Below, in pieces: positions 55,680 to 63,704 of a stretch of 64,000 bases of DNA (position 1 is its first letter; each line of letters opens with the position of its first letter). The translations under genes and the position numbers were made by a program. Source of the DNA: an uncultured Alphaproteobacteria bacterium (lineage in GTDB: Bacteria > Pseudomonadota > Alphaproteobacteria > Caulobacterales > Caulobacteraceae); NCBI GenBank assembly GCA_903909375.1, contig CAIVVM010000034.1, forward strand, positions 162,791 through 226,790, in the 5' to 3' direction. The notes beneath the pieces are model-generated. The model made no database searches, was not told the DNA's origin, and worked only from the letters and a program-made list of their open reading frames with translations.

Positions 55680-57513
55680 GCAACTCCGCATCAACGACTT
55701 CGTCGTCAAGTTCGCCAACGTCAACGGCTCGGGCTCGGCCAGCGCCAACGGCCTGTTCGCCCGCTCGGTCATGCGCATGGGCGTGCCGGTGGCGGCGCGC
55801 AACATCTTCCCGTCCAACATCCAGGGCCTGCCCACCTGGTACGAGGTCCGGATCACCGAGGCCGGCCATCTGGGCCGTCGCGGCGGCGTCGACCTGATGG
55901 TGGCCATGAACCCCCAGACCTGGGACCGCGACGTCGCCGAGATCGAGAGCGGCGGCTATCTGTTCTACGACTCCACCAAGGCCATTCCCGCCAGCCGCTT
56001 CCGCGACGACATCACCGTCATCGGCGTGCCGCTGACGGCCATGTGCAACGAGGCCTATGAGCTGCCGCGTGAGCGCCAGCTGTTCAAGAACACCATCTAC
56101 GTCGGCGCGCTCGCCGCCCTGCTGGGGATCGACATCCAGGCGATCCAGGAGCTGCTGGCCGAGGACTTCGCCGGCAAGGACCGGCTGATCAAGGCCAACG
56201 TCGAGGCCCTGGCCATGGGCCACAGCTACGTGGAGACGTACCTCAAGGCCCTGCCGCTGCAGGTGCGCAGGGCCGATGGCGTCGGCGACCGGATCTACGT
56301 TGAGGGCAATGAGGCGGCCGCCCTGGGCGCCGTCTACGGCGGGGCCACGGTCTGCGCCTGGTATCCGATCACGCCGTCCACCTCGCTCGCCGAGGCCTTC
56401 ACCGGATATTGCCAGGATCTACGGGTCGACCCGGAAACCGGCAAGAACCGCTACGCCATCATCCAGGGCGAGGACGAGATCGCCTCCATCGGCATGGTCA
56501 TCGGCGCCGGCTGGAACGGCTGCCGCGCCTTTACCGCCACCTCCGGCCCCGGCATCTCGCTGATGACCGAGTTCATCGGCCTGTCCTACTTCGCCGAGAT
56601 CCCCGCGGTGATCTTCGACGTCCAGCGCGGCGGCCCGTCCACCGGCATGCCCACCCGCACCCAGCAGTCCGACCTGCTGGCCGCCGCCTATTCCGGCCAC
56701 GGCGACACCAAACACCCGCTGTTGCTGCCCGCCGACCCCGGCGAGTGCTTCGAGATGGGCGCGCTGGCCTTCGACCTGTCAGACCGCCTGCAGACCACCA
56801 TCTTCGTCATGCTCGACCTCGACATCGGCATGAACGAGTGGCTGACCAAGCCCTTCCAGTGGGACGACACCCGCAAGCTCGATCGCGGCAAGGTCATGAG
56901 CCACGATGATCTGGAGGCCGCCACCCAGGAGTTCGGCCGCTACAAGGATGTGGACGGCGACGGCATCCCCTACCGCACCTATCCCGGCGTCCACCCCACC
57001 AAGGGCGGCTACTTCACCCGCGGCACCTCGCGAAACCCCTATGCGCGTTACTCGGAGGAGGGCTCCGTCTACGTCGACAACATGGAGCGCCTGCTGCGCA
57101 AGTTCGAGACCGCCAAGTCCCTCGTCCCCGCGCCCGTCATCCGCAACGCCGCCGGCAAGACCCGCGACGGCGTGATCTATTACGGCTCCACCTCGGCGGC
57201 CATGGACGAGGCGCTGGAGATGCTGGAGGCCCAGGGCCTGCCGCTGGATGCCCTCCGCGTCCGCGGCTTCCCCTTCGCCGACGAGATCTTCGACTTCATC
57301 GCCGCTCACGACCGCGTTTTCCTGGTGGAACAGAACCGCGACGCCCAGCTCAAGACTCTGATCACCACCGAGGGCGGCGTCGATCCCGGCAAGCTGCCCT
57401 CCTTGCTGCACTACGACGGCACCCCCATCACGGCGCGCTTCATCGCGCGTGAAATCGCAAAGCGCATGACCGCCGTTCAGGCGGATGCGAGCCAGAGCGA
57501 GGCTGCGGAATGA
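55672..57513 (+). CDS. korA: 2-oxoacid:acceptor oxidoreductase, alpha subunit (gamma-alpha fusion)
   Basis: 613 residues from ATG 55672. Residues 1-200 are the gamma domain (GSGSASANGLFARSVMRMG, NIFPSNIQGLPTWYEVRI). The rest is the alpha domain with the family motif YPITPSTSLAEAF, then EDEIASIGMVIGAGWNGCRAFTATSGPGISLM and VQRGGPSTGMPTRTQQSDLL. The C-terminal half includes VFLVEQNRDAQLK. It binds 2-oxoacid and CoA and works with KorB. 2-Oxoglutarate is the favoured substrate from overall type, but pyruvate or another 2-oxoacid is not excluded. Confidence 0.92.
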   Translation: MPEQLRINDFVVKFANVNGSGSASANGLFARSVMRMGVPVAARNIFPSNIQGLPTWYEVRITEAGHLGRRGGVDLMVAMNPQTWDRDVAEIESGGYLFYDSTKAIPASRFRDDITVIGVPLTAMCNEAYELPRERQLFKNTIYVGALAALLGIDIQAIQELLAEDFAGKDRLIKANVEALAMGHSYVETYLKALPLQVRRADGVGDRIYVEGNEAAALGAVYGGATVCAWYPITPSTSLAEAFTGYCQDLRVDPETGKNRYAIIQGEDEIASIGMVIGAGWNGCRAFTATSGPGISLMTEFIGLSYFAEIPAVIFDVQRGGPSTGMPTRTQQSDLLAAAYSGHGDTKHPLLLPADPGECFEMGALAFDLSDRLQTTIFVMLDLDIGMNEWLTKPFQWDDTRKLDRGKVMSHDDLEAATQEFGRYKDVDGDGIPYRTYPGVHPTKGGYFTRGTSRNPYARYSEEGSVYVDNMERLLRKFETAKSLVPAPVIRNAAGKTRDGVIYYGSTSAAMDEALEMLEAQGLPLDALRVRGFPFADEIFDFIAAHDRVFLVEQNRDAQLKTLITTEGGVDPGKLPSLLHYDGTPITARFIAREIAKRMTAVQADASQSEAAE

Positions 57514-58565
57514 CCTACATCCTCAAACCCCAGCTGCATCACCCCAAGCTGCCCACCAACAGCCTGGGCTTCACGCGGCGCGACTACGAGGGCTCGGTCT
57601 CCACCCTCTGCGCCGGCTGCGGGCATGACAGCATCTCGGCCGCCATCATCCAGGCCTGTTTCGAGCTGGAACTGCCGCCCCACCGCGTGGCCAAGCTGTC
57701 GGGCATCGGCTGCTCGTCCAAGACGCCGGACTACTTCCTGGGCAATTCCCACGGCTTCAACACCGTCCACGGCCGCATGCCCTCGGTGCTCACCGGCGCA
57801 AACCTCGCCAACCGCGACCTGATCTACCTCGGCGTCTCCGGCGACGGCGATAGCGCCTCCATTGGCCTGGGCCAGTTCGCCCACGCCATCCGGCGCGGCG
57901 TCAACATGCTCTACATCGTCGAGAACAACGGCGTGTACGGCCTCACCAAGGGCCAGTTCTCCGCCACCGCCGACCGCGGCTCGCGCTCCAAGAAGGGCGT
58001 GGTCCACCACGACGCCGGCATCGACATGGTCAGCCTGGCGCTACAGATGGGCGCCACCTTCGTCGCCCGCTCCTTCTCCGGCGACAAGGACCAGCTCACC
58101 CCCCTGATCAAGGCGGGCCTGGCCCACAAGGGCGCCGCCTTCATCGACTGCGTCAGCCCCTGCGTGCAGTTCAACAACCACACCGGCTCCACCAAGAGCT
58201 TCGACTATGTGCGCGAGCACAACGAGGCCGTGAACCGCCTCGACGTGATCATGCCGCGCGACCCGATCAAGGTGGACTACAAGCCCGGCGAGACGGTGAA
58301 GGTGCAACAGCACGACGGCTCGATCCTCAGCCTCCACAAGCTGGCCGAGCTCTACAACCCCTCCAACCGCGCCCAGGCGCTCGGCTACCTCCAGGCCCGG
58401 CAGGCGAGGGGACAGGTGGTCACCGGCCTCCTCTACGTCGACCCGGCGGCGGGCGACCTGCACGACGCGGTGAACACCATCGACACCCCGCTGAACGAAC
58501 TGAACGAGGCCGAACTGGTCCCGGGCTCGGCGGCACTGGCAAAGATCAACGCGGCGCTGCGGTAG
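57510..58565 (+). CDS. korB: 2-oxoacid:acceptor oxidoreductase, beta subunit (TPP-binding)
   Basis: 351 residues, start overlapping the korA stop by four bases. LCAGCGHDSISAAI provides two Cys of the [4Fe-4S] site, with GIGCSSKTPDYF. The TPP-Mg motif is GDGDSASIGLGQFAHAIRRGVNMLYIVENNGVYGLTKGQ. CVSPCVQFNNH holds further cysteines. Oxidative decarboxylation of 2-oxoacid plus CoA. The complete alpha, beta and electron-transfer set implies a functional enzyme. Confidence 0.93.
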   Translation: MTYILKPQLHHPKLPTNSLGFTRRDYEGSVSTLCAGCGHDSISAAIIQACFELELPPHRVAKLSGIGCSSKTPDYFLGNSHGFNTVHGRMPSVLTGANLANRDLIYLGVSGDGDSASIGLGQFAHAIRRGVNMLYIVENNGVYGLTKGQFSATADRGSRSKKGVVHHDAGIDMVSLALQMGATFVARSFSGDKDQLTPLIKAGLAHKGAAFIDCVSPCVQFNNHTGSTKSFDYVREHNEAVNRLDVIMPRDPIKVDYKPGETVKVQQHDGSILSLHKLAELYNPSNRAQALGYLQARQARGQVVTGLLYVDPAAGDLHDAVNTIDTPLNELNEAELVPGSAALAKINAALR

Positions 58566-58648
58566 GGTTTACCTCTCCCGCAGGGCGGAGAGAGGGTGAC
58601 CAACCCCTGAAGATCGGGTGGTGGAGAGGGCGAGCCCCACTCACTCGC

Positions 58649-59257
58649 CTATTGCGGCTTGCTGCTCGGTATGGATGCCCGATGGATGACGCTGACGACC
58701 CCGCCGCGACCGCAGATGACATGAAGTGGGTAGTTGTTGCTGTCCTCTCGAACGCGACGGTCTGAGTAGTCGTCGACAGCCCATCCTGGCTGTCTAGTTC
58801 TGATGACCTCGTACAAGCTGCGTGCAAGCTCGACCAACAGCCCCACCGCGATGTCGCGCCCTTCGGACTCAAAGATGTAGCGCCATTCAACGAATGCGGC
58901 ACCGAGTTGCTGGATTCCCTTCTCAAGCTCAGCGTCGCTCTCGCCGGTTAGGGTCCGGAGATGGCGCATGATGTCGGCTTGGACAGTCGGCGCAAGCATC
59001 GCGAGCAGGACATTCAGGCGATGCTGCTTGGGCGGTTCCCTACCTCCCGCCAAAAGCAAAGCCTTTAAGTAGAGTTCGGCCGCCAGGGCAAAACACGTAA
59101 TCATCGGAGGAGTGGGTGCCGAATACCCCTCCGATAGGCCTACAGGTTCCGCGCACCGCATAGCGGCCTCGTGAAATCCGCCGCCCGTGTCGAACATACA
59201 CTGCGCGCGTCCGCGATTTCCAACCGGAAGGTCTATTCTAACTTGGCGTTTCGCCAT
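58649..59257 (-). CDS. HEPN-like protein, third gene of a putative defence operon
   Basis: 202 residues. The central part FALAAELYLKALLLAGGREPPKQHRLNVLLAML has the HEPN pattern (hydrophobic AAE-x-x-LKALL helix, loop, Hxx-L helix). GREPPKQH contains Arg-x5-His, compatible with the HEPN RNase motif Rx4-6H. AAFVEWRYIFE follows, another HEPN-like element. HEPN proteins are often RNases or partners in toxin and defence systems. It starts 58 bp after the HNH gene in the same direction. Base composition is intermediate between the AT-rich pair upstream and the GC-rich backbone. The name is inferred from pattern only. Confidence 0.55.
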   Translation of the reverse strand: MAKRQVRIDLPVGNRGRAQCMFDTGGGFHEAAMRCAEPVGLSEGYSAPTPPMITCFALAAELYLKALLLAGGREPPKQHRLNVLLAMLAPTVQADIMRHLRTLTGESDAELEKGIQQLGAAFVEWRYIFESEGRDIAVGLLVELARSLYEVIRTRQPGWAVDDYSDRRVREDSNNYPLHVICGRGGVVSVIHRASIPSSKPQ

Positions 59258-59315
59258 TTTTCATCGCTCCGGAGCATCAAGGGAGCGAGCTTGCCGCTCC
59301 CTGAGTTTCCTGACT

Positions 59316-60179
59316 TCAAACCCCAATGAAGGTTTGATTGCAAAACCATTCATCAGCGGCCAGCGCTGTGAACATTACTCTCCTCCAGTTATTGATGGGC
59401 AAGTTCGCGGTTTGACTTTTCTCGCTTAGATATCCAGAGAATTCTTCATCGCTACTCTTGGCCATCGTCGTTCGTCGGGTGTGAATTGTCTCTGGGAGGT
59501 CCGCTGCCGCCTCGACGGAAAACCTATTACCTAAGCGATATTCTCTGAAGTGAGATTCAACACGAGACCTGTCGCTCGCCTGCCAACGCGCCGGCGCGTC
59601 GACGAAATAATCAACTACAGGCGGCGTGGTTCTGATTACTCGGGCACTAATCCACTTCTCGCTGAAGAAGCGGTCGTGATCAAAATATGGGTGCAGAGTC
59701 TGTTGATCTACCGTATTGGCAAACGCATCTAGTTTTTCAGAATTACAATCTCTACAGCACGGCACCAAATTTATCGGAAGTATTGAATACACCGGAAAAT
59801 TCGATTTTGGGAGATAATGATCCAGTGTGCGGACGTGACCGACGTCACCGCATAGCGGACATTTGCCGTTGGCCGTGACCTTGATCTCTTCGTAAAGTGG
59901 ACGGGCTGGCTTCTTTTGCGGTACAAAATACTGTGTGTAGAGCCGCGTCAGTTGAGATTTGCTAAGAGCTCCAAGAACGATAGGGTCGGCGGCTCCAATA
60001 ATTCGAGGTTCATTGTAAAGCTCTGACATCGTAGCGCGATCAGAATAGTGCGACTCTATTTTCTCAGGCGTTTTAAATGCCGTCTCATGTTCTGCTCGAT
60101 ATGCCGCGCTTCCCATGCCATCGAAAGCTGCTGACAATGCTGTTTTGAACGATATGGTGGGAATGGGTAACTTTTTCAC
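59316..60179 (-). CDS. HNH endonuclease (PtuB-like), partner of the AAA ATPase
   Basis: 287 residues. The HNH core is at residues 107-164: CPLCG (Zn), LDHYLPKSNFPV with His121, INLVPCCRDCNSEK with Asn137 and the second Zn Cys pair, then LHPYFDHDR. The N-terminal ~95 residues are helical. It starts 5 bases after the ATPase stop, as expected for a two-gene unit. In Septu systems PtuB is an HNH nuclease held by PtuA; this protein is longer than typical short PtuB. AT-rich relative to neighbours. Confidence 0.8.
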   Translation of the reverse strand: MKKLPIPTISFKTALSAAFDGMGSAAYRAEHETAFKTPEKIESHYSDRATMSELYNEPRIIGAADPIVLGALSKSQLTRLYTQYFVPQKKPARPLYEEIKVTANGKCPLCGDVGHVRTLDHYLPKSNFPVYSILPINLVPCCRDCNSEKLDAFANTVDQQTLHPYFDHDRFFSEKWISARVIRTTPPVVDYFVDAPARWQASDRSRVESHFREYRLGNRFSVEAAADLPETIHTRRTTMAKSSDEEFSGYLSEKSQTANLPINNWRRVMFTALAADEWFCNQTFIGV

Positions 60180-60184
60180 AGTTA

Positions 60185-61717
60185 CTAGCGCTCGTTCCGA
60201 TGCATTATAGCTCTCAATATGGCGCGTCCTTCCAGACCGAGTTGACCTTTGAACACTGAAAGAGCTTGTTCGTAGCCAGCAGCCCTGGAGGCCTCGGTCT
60301 GTAGTAGAGCATTAAAGCCGGACTTCGCGACTTCAAGTCCGAATATTTCGCGCGTCAGGACGCCTACATTTTCCCCAAACGTCTCGATTTCTGGTCGCTG
60401 GCTCCCCGAAGATGCTCCCGCTCGTGTAACTTTCCACACACATGATCTTGGAATTTCTTGAAGCACGACAGGTGAGTGAGTAGCGATAATGGCCACGGCG
60501 TTGCGTTGATACAATAAATGACTCAAGCTCCGAATTAGTGCCGAAAGAAGTGGTGGATGCAAATGACTCTCTGGCTCATCGAATAAAACCAAGGTCTTTT
60601 CATCGACGTGAGCCACTAACTTCGTAATCGTTAAAAGTACGATCGCATGACCGGAGCTCATTTGTTTCAATAGTGTTCGTGTGCGAGCTTCTAGAGCTGA
60701 TTTTCTCAACTCGCTGAGTTGTGAAAGGGCCATTTCTGCAAAATTGTCATCAGATTCTAGGTTCTGAATCGCATCCAGCCACCGCAATTTTCGTGCATGT
60801 TCACTCAGGCAAAATTCTAGACTCTCAATGAGTTCGTCGACCAATTCTGTTTGTGATTTCAATAGAGAGTCGGTTTCATCGGCGTGTTTCTTCAGGCCAA
60901 CGTAAAAATAGCATGTTCCTAATGTTGGATCGCGCTGTTCCCGAGGAGGAATAAAAGGATCGAATGCGCTAAATGAGACAGAGAGTAGTCCGGAAAAGTA
61001 CCCCGTACTTATTGGCTCTCGTCCAAACCAGGATTCGACTTCGAACCGTCCGCCAGAATACGATTCATCGGTAATCGATTTCGTCATACAGTTCAGAAGA
61101 GTAGTTTTCCCGACTCCATTTCGACCGATTATTGCATGAATATTAGTTGCAGGTATAGACGTAGCGATCACTGAGAAGTCGAGTTGATAACCGGCAATAT
61201 GAGAGGCTGCGTCAAGCGTGAATCGAAAGTTGTAATCCGTAAGCGGAACGCCTCCACTCAGCACTCTCTTGAACTGATTGTTTATTGTATTTATACCTAA
61301 ATTGCGTAAGTGCGAGGTCTTAAACACGCGCTCTTCAACTGCAAGCGTCAATACATGTGCGTCATGGGTGACGTCGCGCATAGCCGTAAGATAGTTTATT
61401 CTGGTGGCATCTGAAATTTCGCGAGATAGCTTTAGGTAATATTCGATATCCGTGCCGACTGAGAAGAATTCGGTACCTAGACTCTGAAAGCCATCTGCTT
61501 GCATTCTTTCATACGTGGAGATCGTTTCAACTTGACCCTGGAAGCCTATTTTCACGCTTCCGAGGGCATGTTCCGTACCGTTCTCATCGAAAAGTATGGC
61601 CTGAAACATCGTGACGAAGGAATAATCATTCCAATGATCAACTCTAAGGAAGGCACAGTTCGTTGCGGGGCCAAGGCTGCCGCTGTTTGACGGTACAACA
61701 AAAAATTGAATCGGCAC
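60185..61717 (-). CDS. OLD/ABC-like AAA ATPase with ~195-residue N-terminal domain (PtuA-like)
   Basis: 510 residues. Walker A GRNGVGKTT is at 198-206, a signature-like SSGH at 354-357, Walker B LVLFDEPESHLHP at 376-388 and the switch His in IIATHSPVVL (414). This SMC/OLD-type ATPase usually has Walker A within the first ~50 residues. Here residues 1-190 form an extra domain with mixed beta/alpha character (FLRVDHWNDYSFVTMFQAIL, LGSVKIGFQ) that I do not recognise. With the HNH partner it resembles Septu PtuA. AT-rich; of the 60 bases from 60661, 25 are G or C. Confidence 0.8.
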   Translation of the reverse strand: MPIQFFVVPSNSGSLGPATNCAFLRVDHWNDYSFVTMFQAILFDENGTEHALGSVKIGFQGQVETISTYERMQADGFQSLGTEFFSVGTDIEYYLKLSREISDATRINYLTAMRDVTHDAHVLTLAVEERVFKTSHLRNLGINTINNQFKRVLSGGVPLTDYNFRFTLDAASHIAGYQLDFSVIATSIPATNIHAIIGRNGVGKTTLLNCMTKSITDESYSGGRFEVESWFGREPISTGYFSGLLSVSFSAFDPFIPPREQRDPTLGTCYFYVGLKKHADETDSLLKSQTELVDELIESLEFCLSEHARKLRWLDAIQNLESDDNFAEMALSQLSELRKSALEARTRTLLKQMSSGHAIVLLTITKLVAHVDEKTLVLFDEPESHLHPPLLSALIRSLSHLLYQRNAVAIIATHSPVVLQEIPRSCVWKVTRAGASSGSQRPEIETFGENVGVLTREIFGLEVAKSGFNALLQTEASRAAGYEQALSVFKGQLGLEGRAILRAIMHRNER

Positions 61718-61951
61718 GTTCTTGCCCTCTGAGCGTTAGTTAGATGAATTGGGCAATCAAGGTAAAGAGGCAAACATGGCCCTGGCTTTAGCAGCCCAAA
61801 TAATTCCGCTGATGAAACACCGAGTGGCAAAGGCGAACATGCCCATGTTTTCCGGATCCACCGCAATGCTGCGGCGGCGCCTCAAGCACCTGTAGACACC
61901 CCACTTCCTACGTCCGAAACTGACGTACCTCCATGTTCCACTCCCCCCGAC
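61718..61951. other. Right flank of the AT-rich island
   Basis: The putative promoter of the leftward operon lies in this 234-bp stretch, with composition returning to GC-rich by about 61860. A 39-codon rightward frame sits within it (separate entry). No tRNA, integrase or clear flanking repeat was found. Confidence 0.5.
61776..61895 (+). CDS. Possible 39-residue ORF at the island edge
   Basis: ATG 61776 with AGAGG five bases upstream; the product starts MALALAAQIIPLMKHRVAKA, mixed hydrophobic and basic. Divergent from the ATPase gene. It may be a genuine small peptide gene or leftover coding sequence at the insertion boundary. Too short for codon evidence. Confidence 0.25.
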   Translation: MALALAAQIIPLMKHRVAKANMPMFSGSTAMLRRRLKHL

Positions 61952-62551
61952 ATGCTCGACGCCCTCAACATCACCGAGGAAGAGGCCCTCGGCCTTGCCG
62001 AAATCGCCCAGCACGATCTGGCGCTGGCGCGGGATTTTGCGCGTCGGGCGCAGGCGGCGGAGGATTCCGATGAGGCCAACCGGCTGGCGCGCAGCTATCA
62101 GCGGGCGGCCCGGTCGTATCGCCAGACGCTGGCGCTGAAGGCGCGGCTGCGGCGCGATCTGGCGCTGGCCGACCAGGCCATGGCGGAGACGCCGCGTCCC
62201 AAACCCGGCGGCGCGGCGGTGGCGCGGCGGATCGGTGAGCTGCGCGAGGCGCTGATGCGTCTGGCCTGGACCGAGGCTGAGCGCCCGGAGGACGAGCGCG
62301 CGGAGACCGGAGAGGTCGAGCCCGACGTCGAGGCCTTCGCCTTCTACCGCGAAGAGGTCGAGGGGATCATCACCGACGCCTGCCTGAAGGACAGCTTCCT
62401 GGACGAGCCGCTGGACGATCACGTCGCCCGCCTGGCGCTGGAACTGGGCTTTGCGCCCTCCGGCATAGCGGGCTGGCGCGACCTGCGGGACCCGCCGGCC
62501 TCGGCCTTCGACGTGGACTCGATGGCGGATCGATGGCGCAGTTCGGCCTGA
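61952..62551 (+). CDS. Conserved hypothetical protein
   Basis: 199 residues, back in GC-rich host composition. The first ~100 residues are a long helical segment (EEALGLAEIAQHDLALARDFARRAQAAEDSDEANRLARSYQRAARSYRQTLALKARLRRDLALADQAMAE in short heptads), then an acidic region and the conserved end DHVARLALELGFAPSGIAGWRDLRDPPASAFD. It resembles helical hypothetical proteins of Caulobacterales. Function unknown. Confidence 0.65.
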   Translation: MLDALNITEEEALGLAEIAQHDLALARDFARRAQAAEDSDEANRLARSYQRAARSYRQTLALKARLRRDLALADQAMAETPRPKPGGAAVARRIGELREALMRLAWTEAERPEDERAETGEVEPDVEAFAFYREEVEGIITDACLKDSFLDEPLDDHVARLALELGFAPSGIAGWRDLRDPPASAFDVDSMADRWRSSA

Positions 62552-62631
62552 TGGGGGCCGGGCGGCCGCCGCGCCGCCTCTCTATCCCGCCCAAAGCCAT
62601 CCCGAACCCGCAGGGTCCCGCCCAGCGGCCC

Positions 62632-63378
62632 TCAGGGCTGCGCGGTCGTCTGGCGTCCGCGCCACAGCGCGTAGCCGCCCACGAGCACCGCCGATACCAG
62701 CGCCAGCGCGGCCAGCTGGGGTTTGGGCGCCTGCTCGGCCACCCACACCGCCACCAGCCCCCAGGCGATGGGCACGCCATAGACTGCCGGACAGGTGGCG
62801 CGCAGCACGCCCATTGCGATCAGCAGCACGGCGATCACCCCGCCATATCCCGCCACCCTGGCGCTCTCGCCCGCGATCAGCCCCTGGGCGGTCAGCACCG
62901 TCAGCAGGTTGATCGCCGAGGCGATGGTCAGCCAACCGGCCAGCAGGGCGAGCGGCCACCAGGCCAGCAGGTTCTCAGCCCGGTCGCGACGCCGGGGCGC
63001 CTTGCGGATCAGGCCCCAGGTCAGGGCTCCCGCGGAGCCTACGATGATCCCCACGCTGGCCCACTGCCAGTTGGCCGACGAGACGATGATCCACACCCCG
63101 CAGCCGGCGATGGCGATCACCGAGGGCCAGCCGATGCTGGCCAGCGCCCGGTCGCCCCGGTTTCGCGGCAGCGCCTGCCAGACCGCATAGGCGATCAGCC
63201 CCAGATAGATTACGCTCCAGATCGAAAACGCATAGGGCGCGGCGCGCAGCGTACTGTCGCCCTGACCCGCAAAATCCTTCGCCGCCAGCCCCAGGCCCAG
63301 CCCCATCTGCAGCGCCGGCACGGCGATGGCGAAGACCACACTGGCGATGACGGCGATATTCCGAAACTTGATGGCCAT
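62632..63378 (-). CDS. TspO/MBR-like integral membrane protein
   Basis: 248 residues with six to seven hydrophobic segments. APYAFSIWSVIYLGLIAYAVWQALP is the pattern of the TspO-like family (FSIWSxIY), as are NWQWASVGIIVGSA and AWWPLALLAGWLTIASAINLLTVL. No soluble domain. TspO proteins bind tetrapyrroles or act as membrane sensors; for this longer variant no ligand can be named. Confidence 0.72.
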   Translation of the reverse strand: MAIKFRNIAVIASVVFAIAVPALQMGLGLGLAAKDFAGQGDSTLRAAPYAFSIWSVIYLGLIAYAVWQALPRNRGDRALASIGWPSVIAIAGCGVWIIVSSANWQWASVGIIVGSAGALTWGLIRKAPRRRDRAENLLAWWPLALLAGWLTIASAINLLTVLTAQGLIAGESARVAGYGGVIAVLLIAMGVLRATCPAVYGVPIAWGLVAVWVAEQAPKPQLAALALVSAVLVGGYALWRGRQTTAQP

Positions 63379-63444
63379 ATCTGTCTCCCGTCAGCACCAA
63401 CGCCGCCCACCGGTTTCCGATCCATTGGGCGCCTGCAACCAATT

Positions 63445-63665
63445 CTCCTCACCCGTCGGGGGAGGGGGACCGCGCGAAGCGGGGTGGAGGGGGCTGCCGT
63501 CGCACAGGCGTGGGCCTGTCATCTCCATCACCCGCCCGCGAAACGCGCTGACAACGTAGGCTGCTCCCTTAGGCCGCGACCAGCGCGTAGATTGTCTCGA
63601 CCGGCGCGGCGATCAGCCCCCTCCACCAGACTTCGTCTGGTCCCCCTCCCCCGACGGGGGAGGAG
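63445..63665. repeat. Inverted pair of a GC-rich palindromic element with different cores
   Basis: 63445-63496 and the reverse complement of 63615-63665 share arms CAGCCCCCTCCACC and GGTCCCCCTCCCCCGACGGG. They differ in the core: CGCTTCGCG against AGACTTCGTCT. Each copy is itself a hairpin. The pattern of fixed arms and variable palindromic core suggests a dispersed element. Confidence 0.75.
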
Positions 63666-63704
63666 ACTGGCTCCGACGTTCCTGCGGAACCTCAAAGCCC
63701 TTGA

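Noticed and set aside
54321..55907. Long antisense frame (528 codons) opposite the KorC-like gene
   Set aside because: The sense strand codes a protein with clear FAD, NAD and Fe-S motifs; the antisense product has no recognisable domain. It is a GC-rich shadow.
58566..58648. Possible terminator or palindromic element after korB
   Set aside because: It contains degenerate CCTCTCCCGC/GGAGAGAGGG pairing but arms are imperfect and no T-run follows; noted only.
59316..61717. Retron with ATPase-HNH effector
   Set aside because: Some retrons use a Septu-like ATPase and HNH pair, but no reverse transcriptase gene is present beside these genes.
58600..61900. Prophage or integrative element around the AT-rich genes
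   Set aside because: No integrase, phage structural gene, tRNA target or flanking direct repeat seen.
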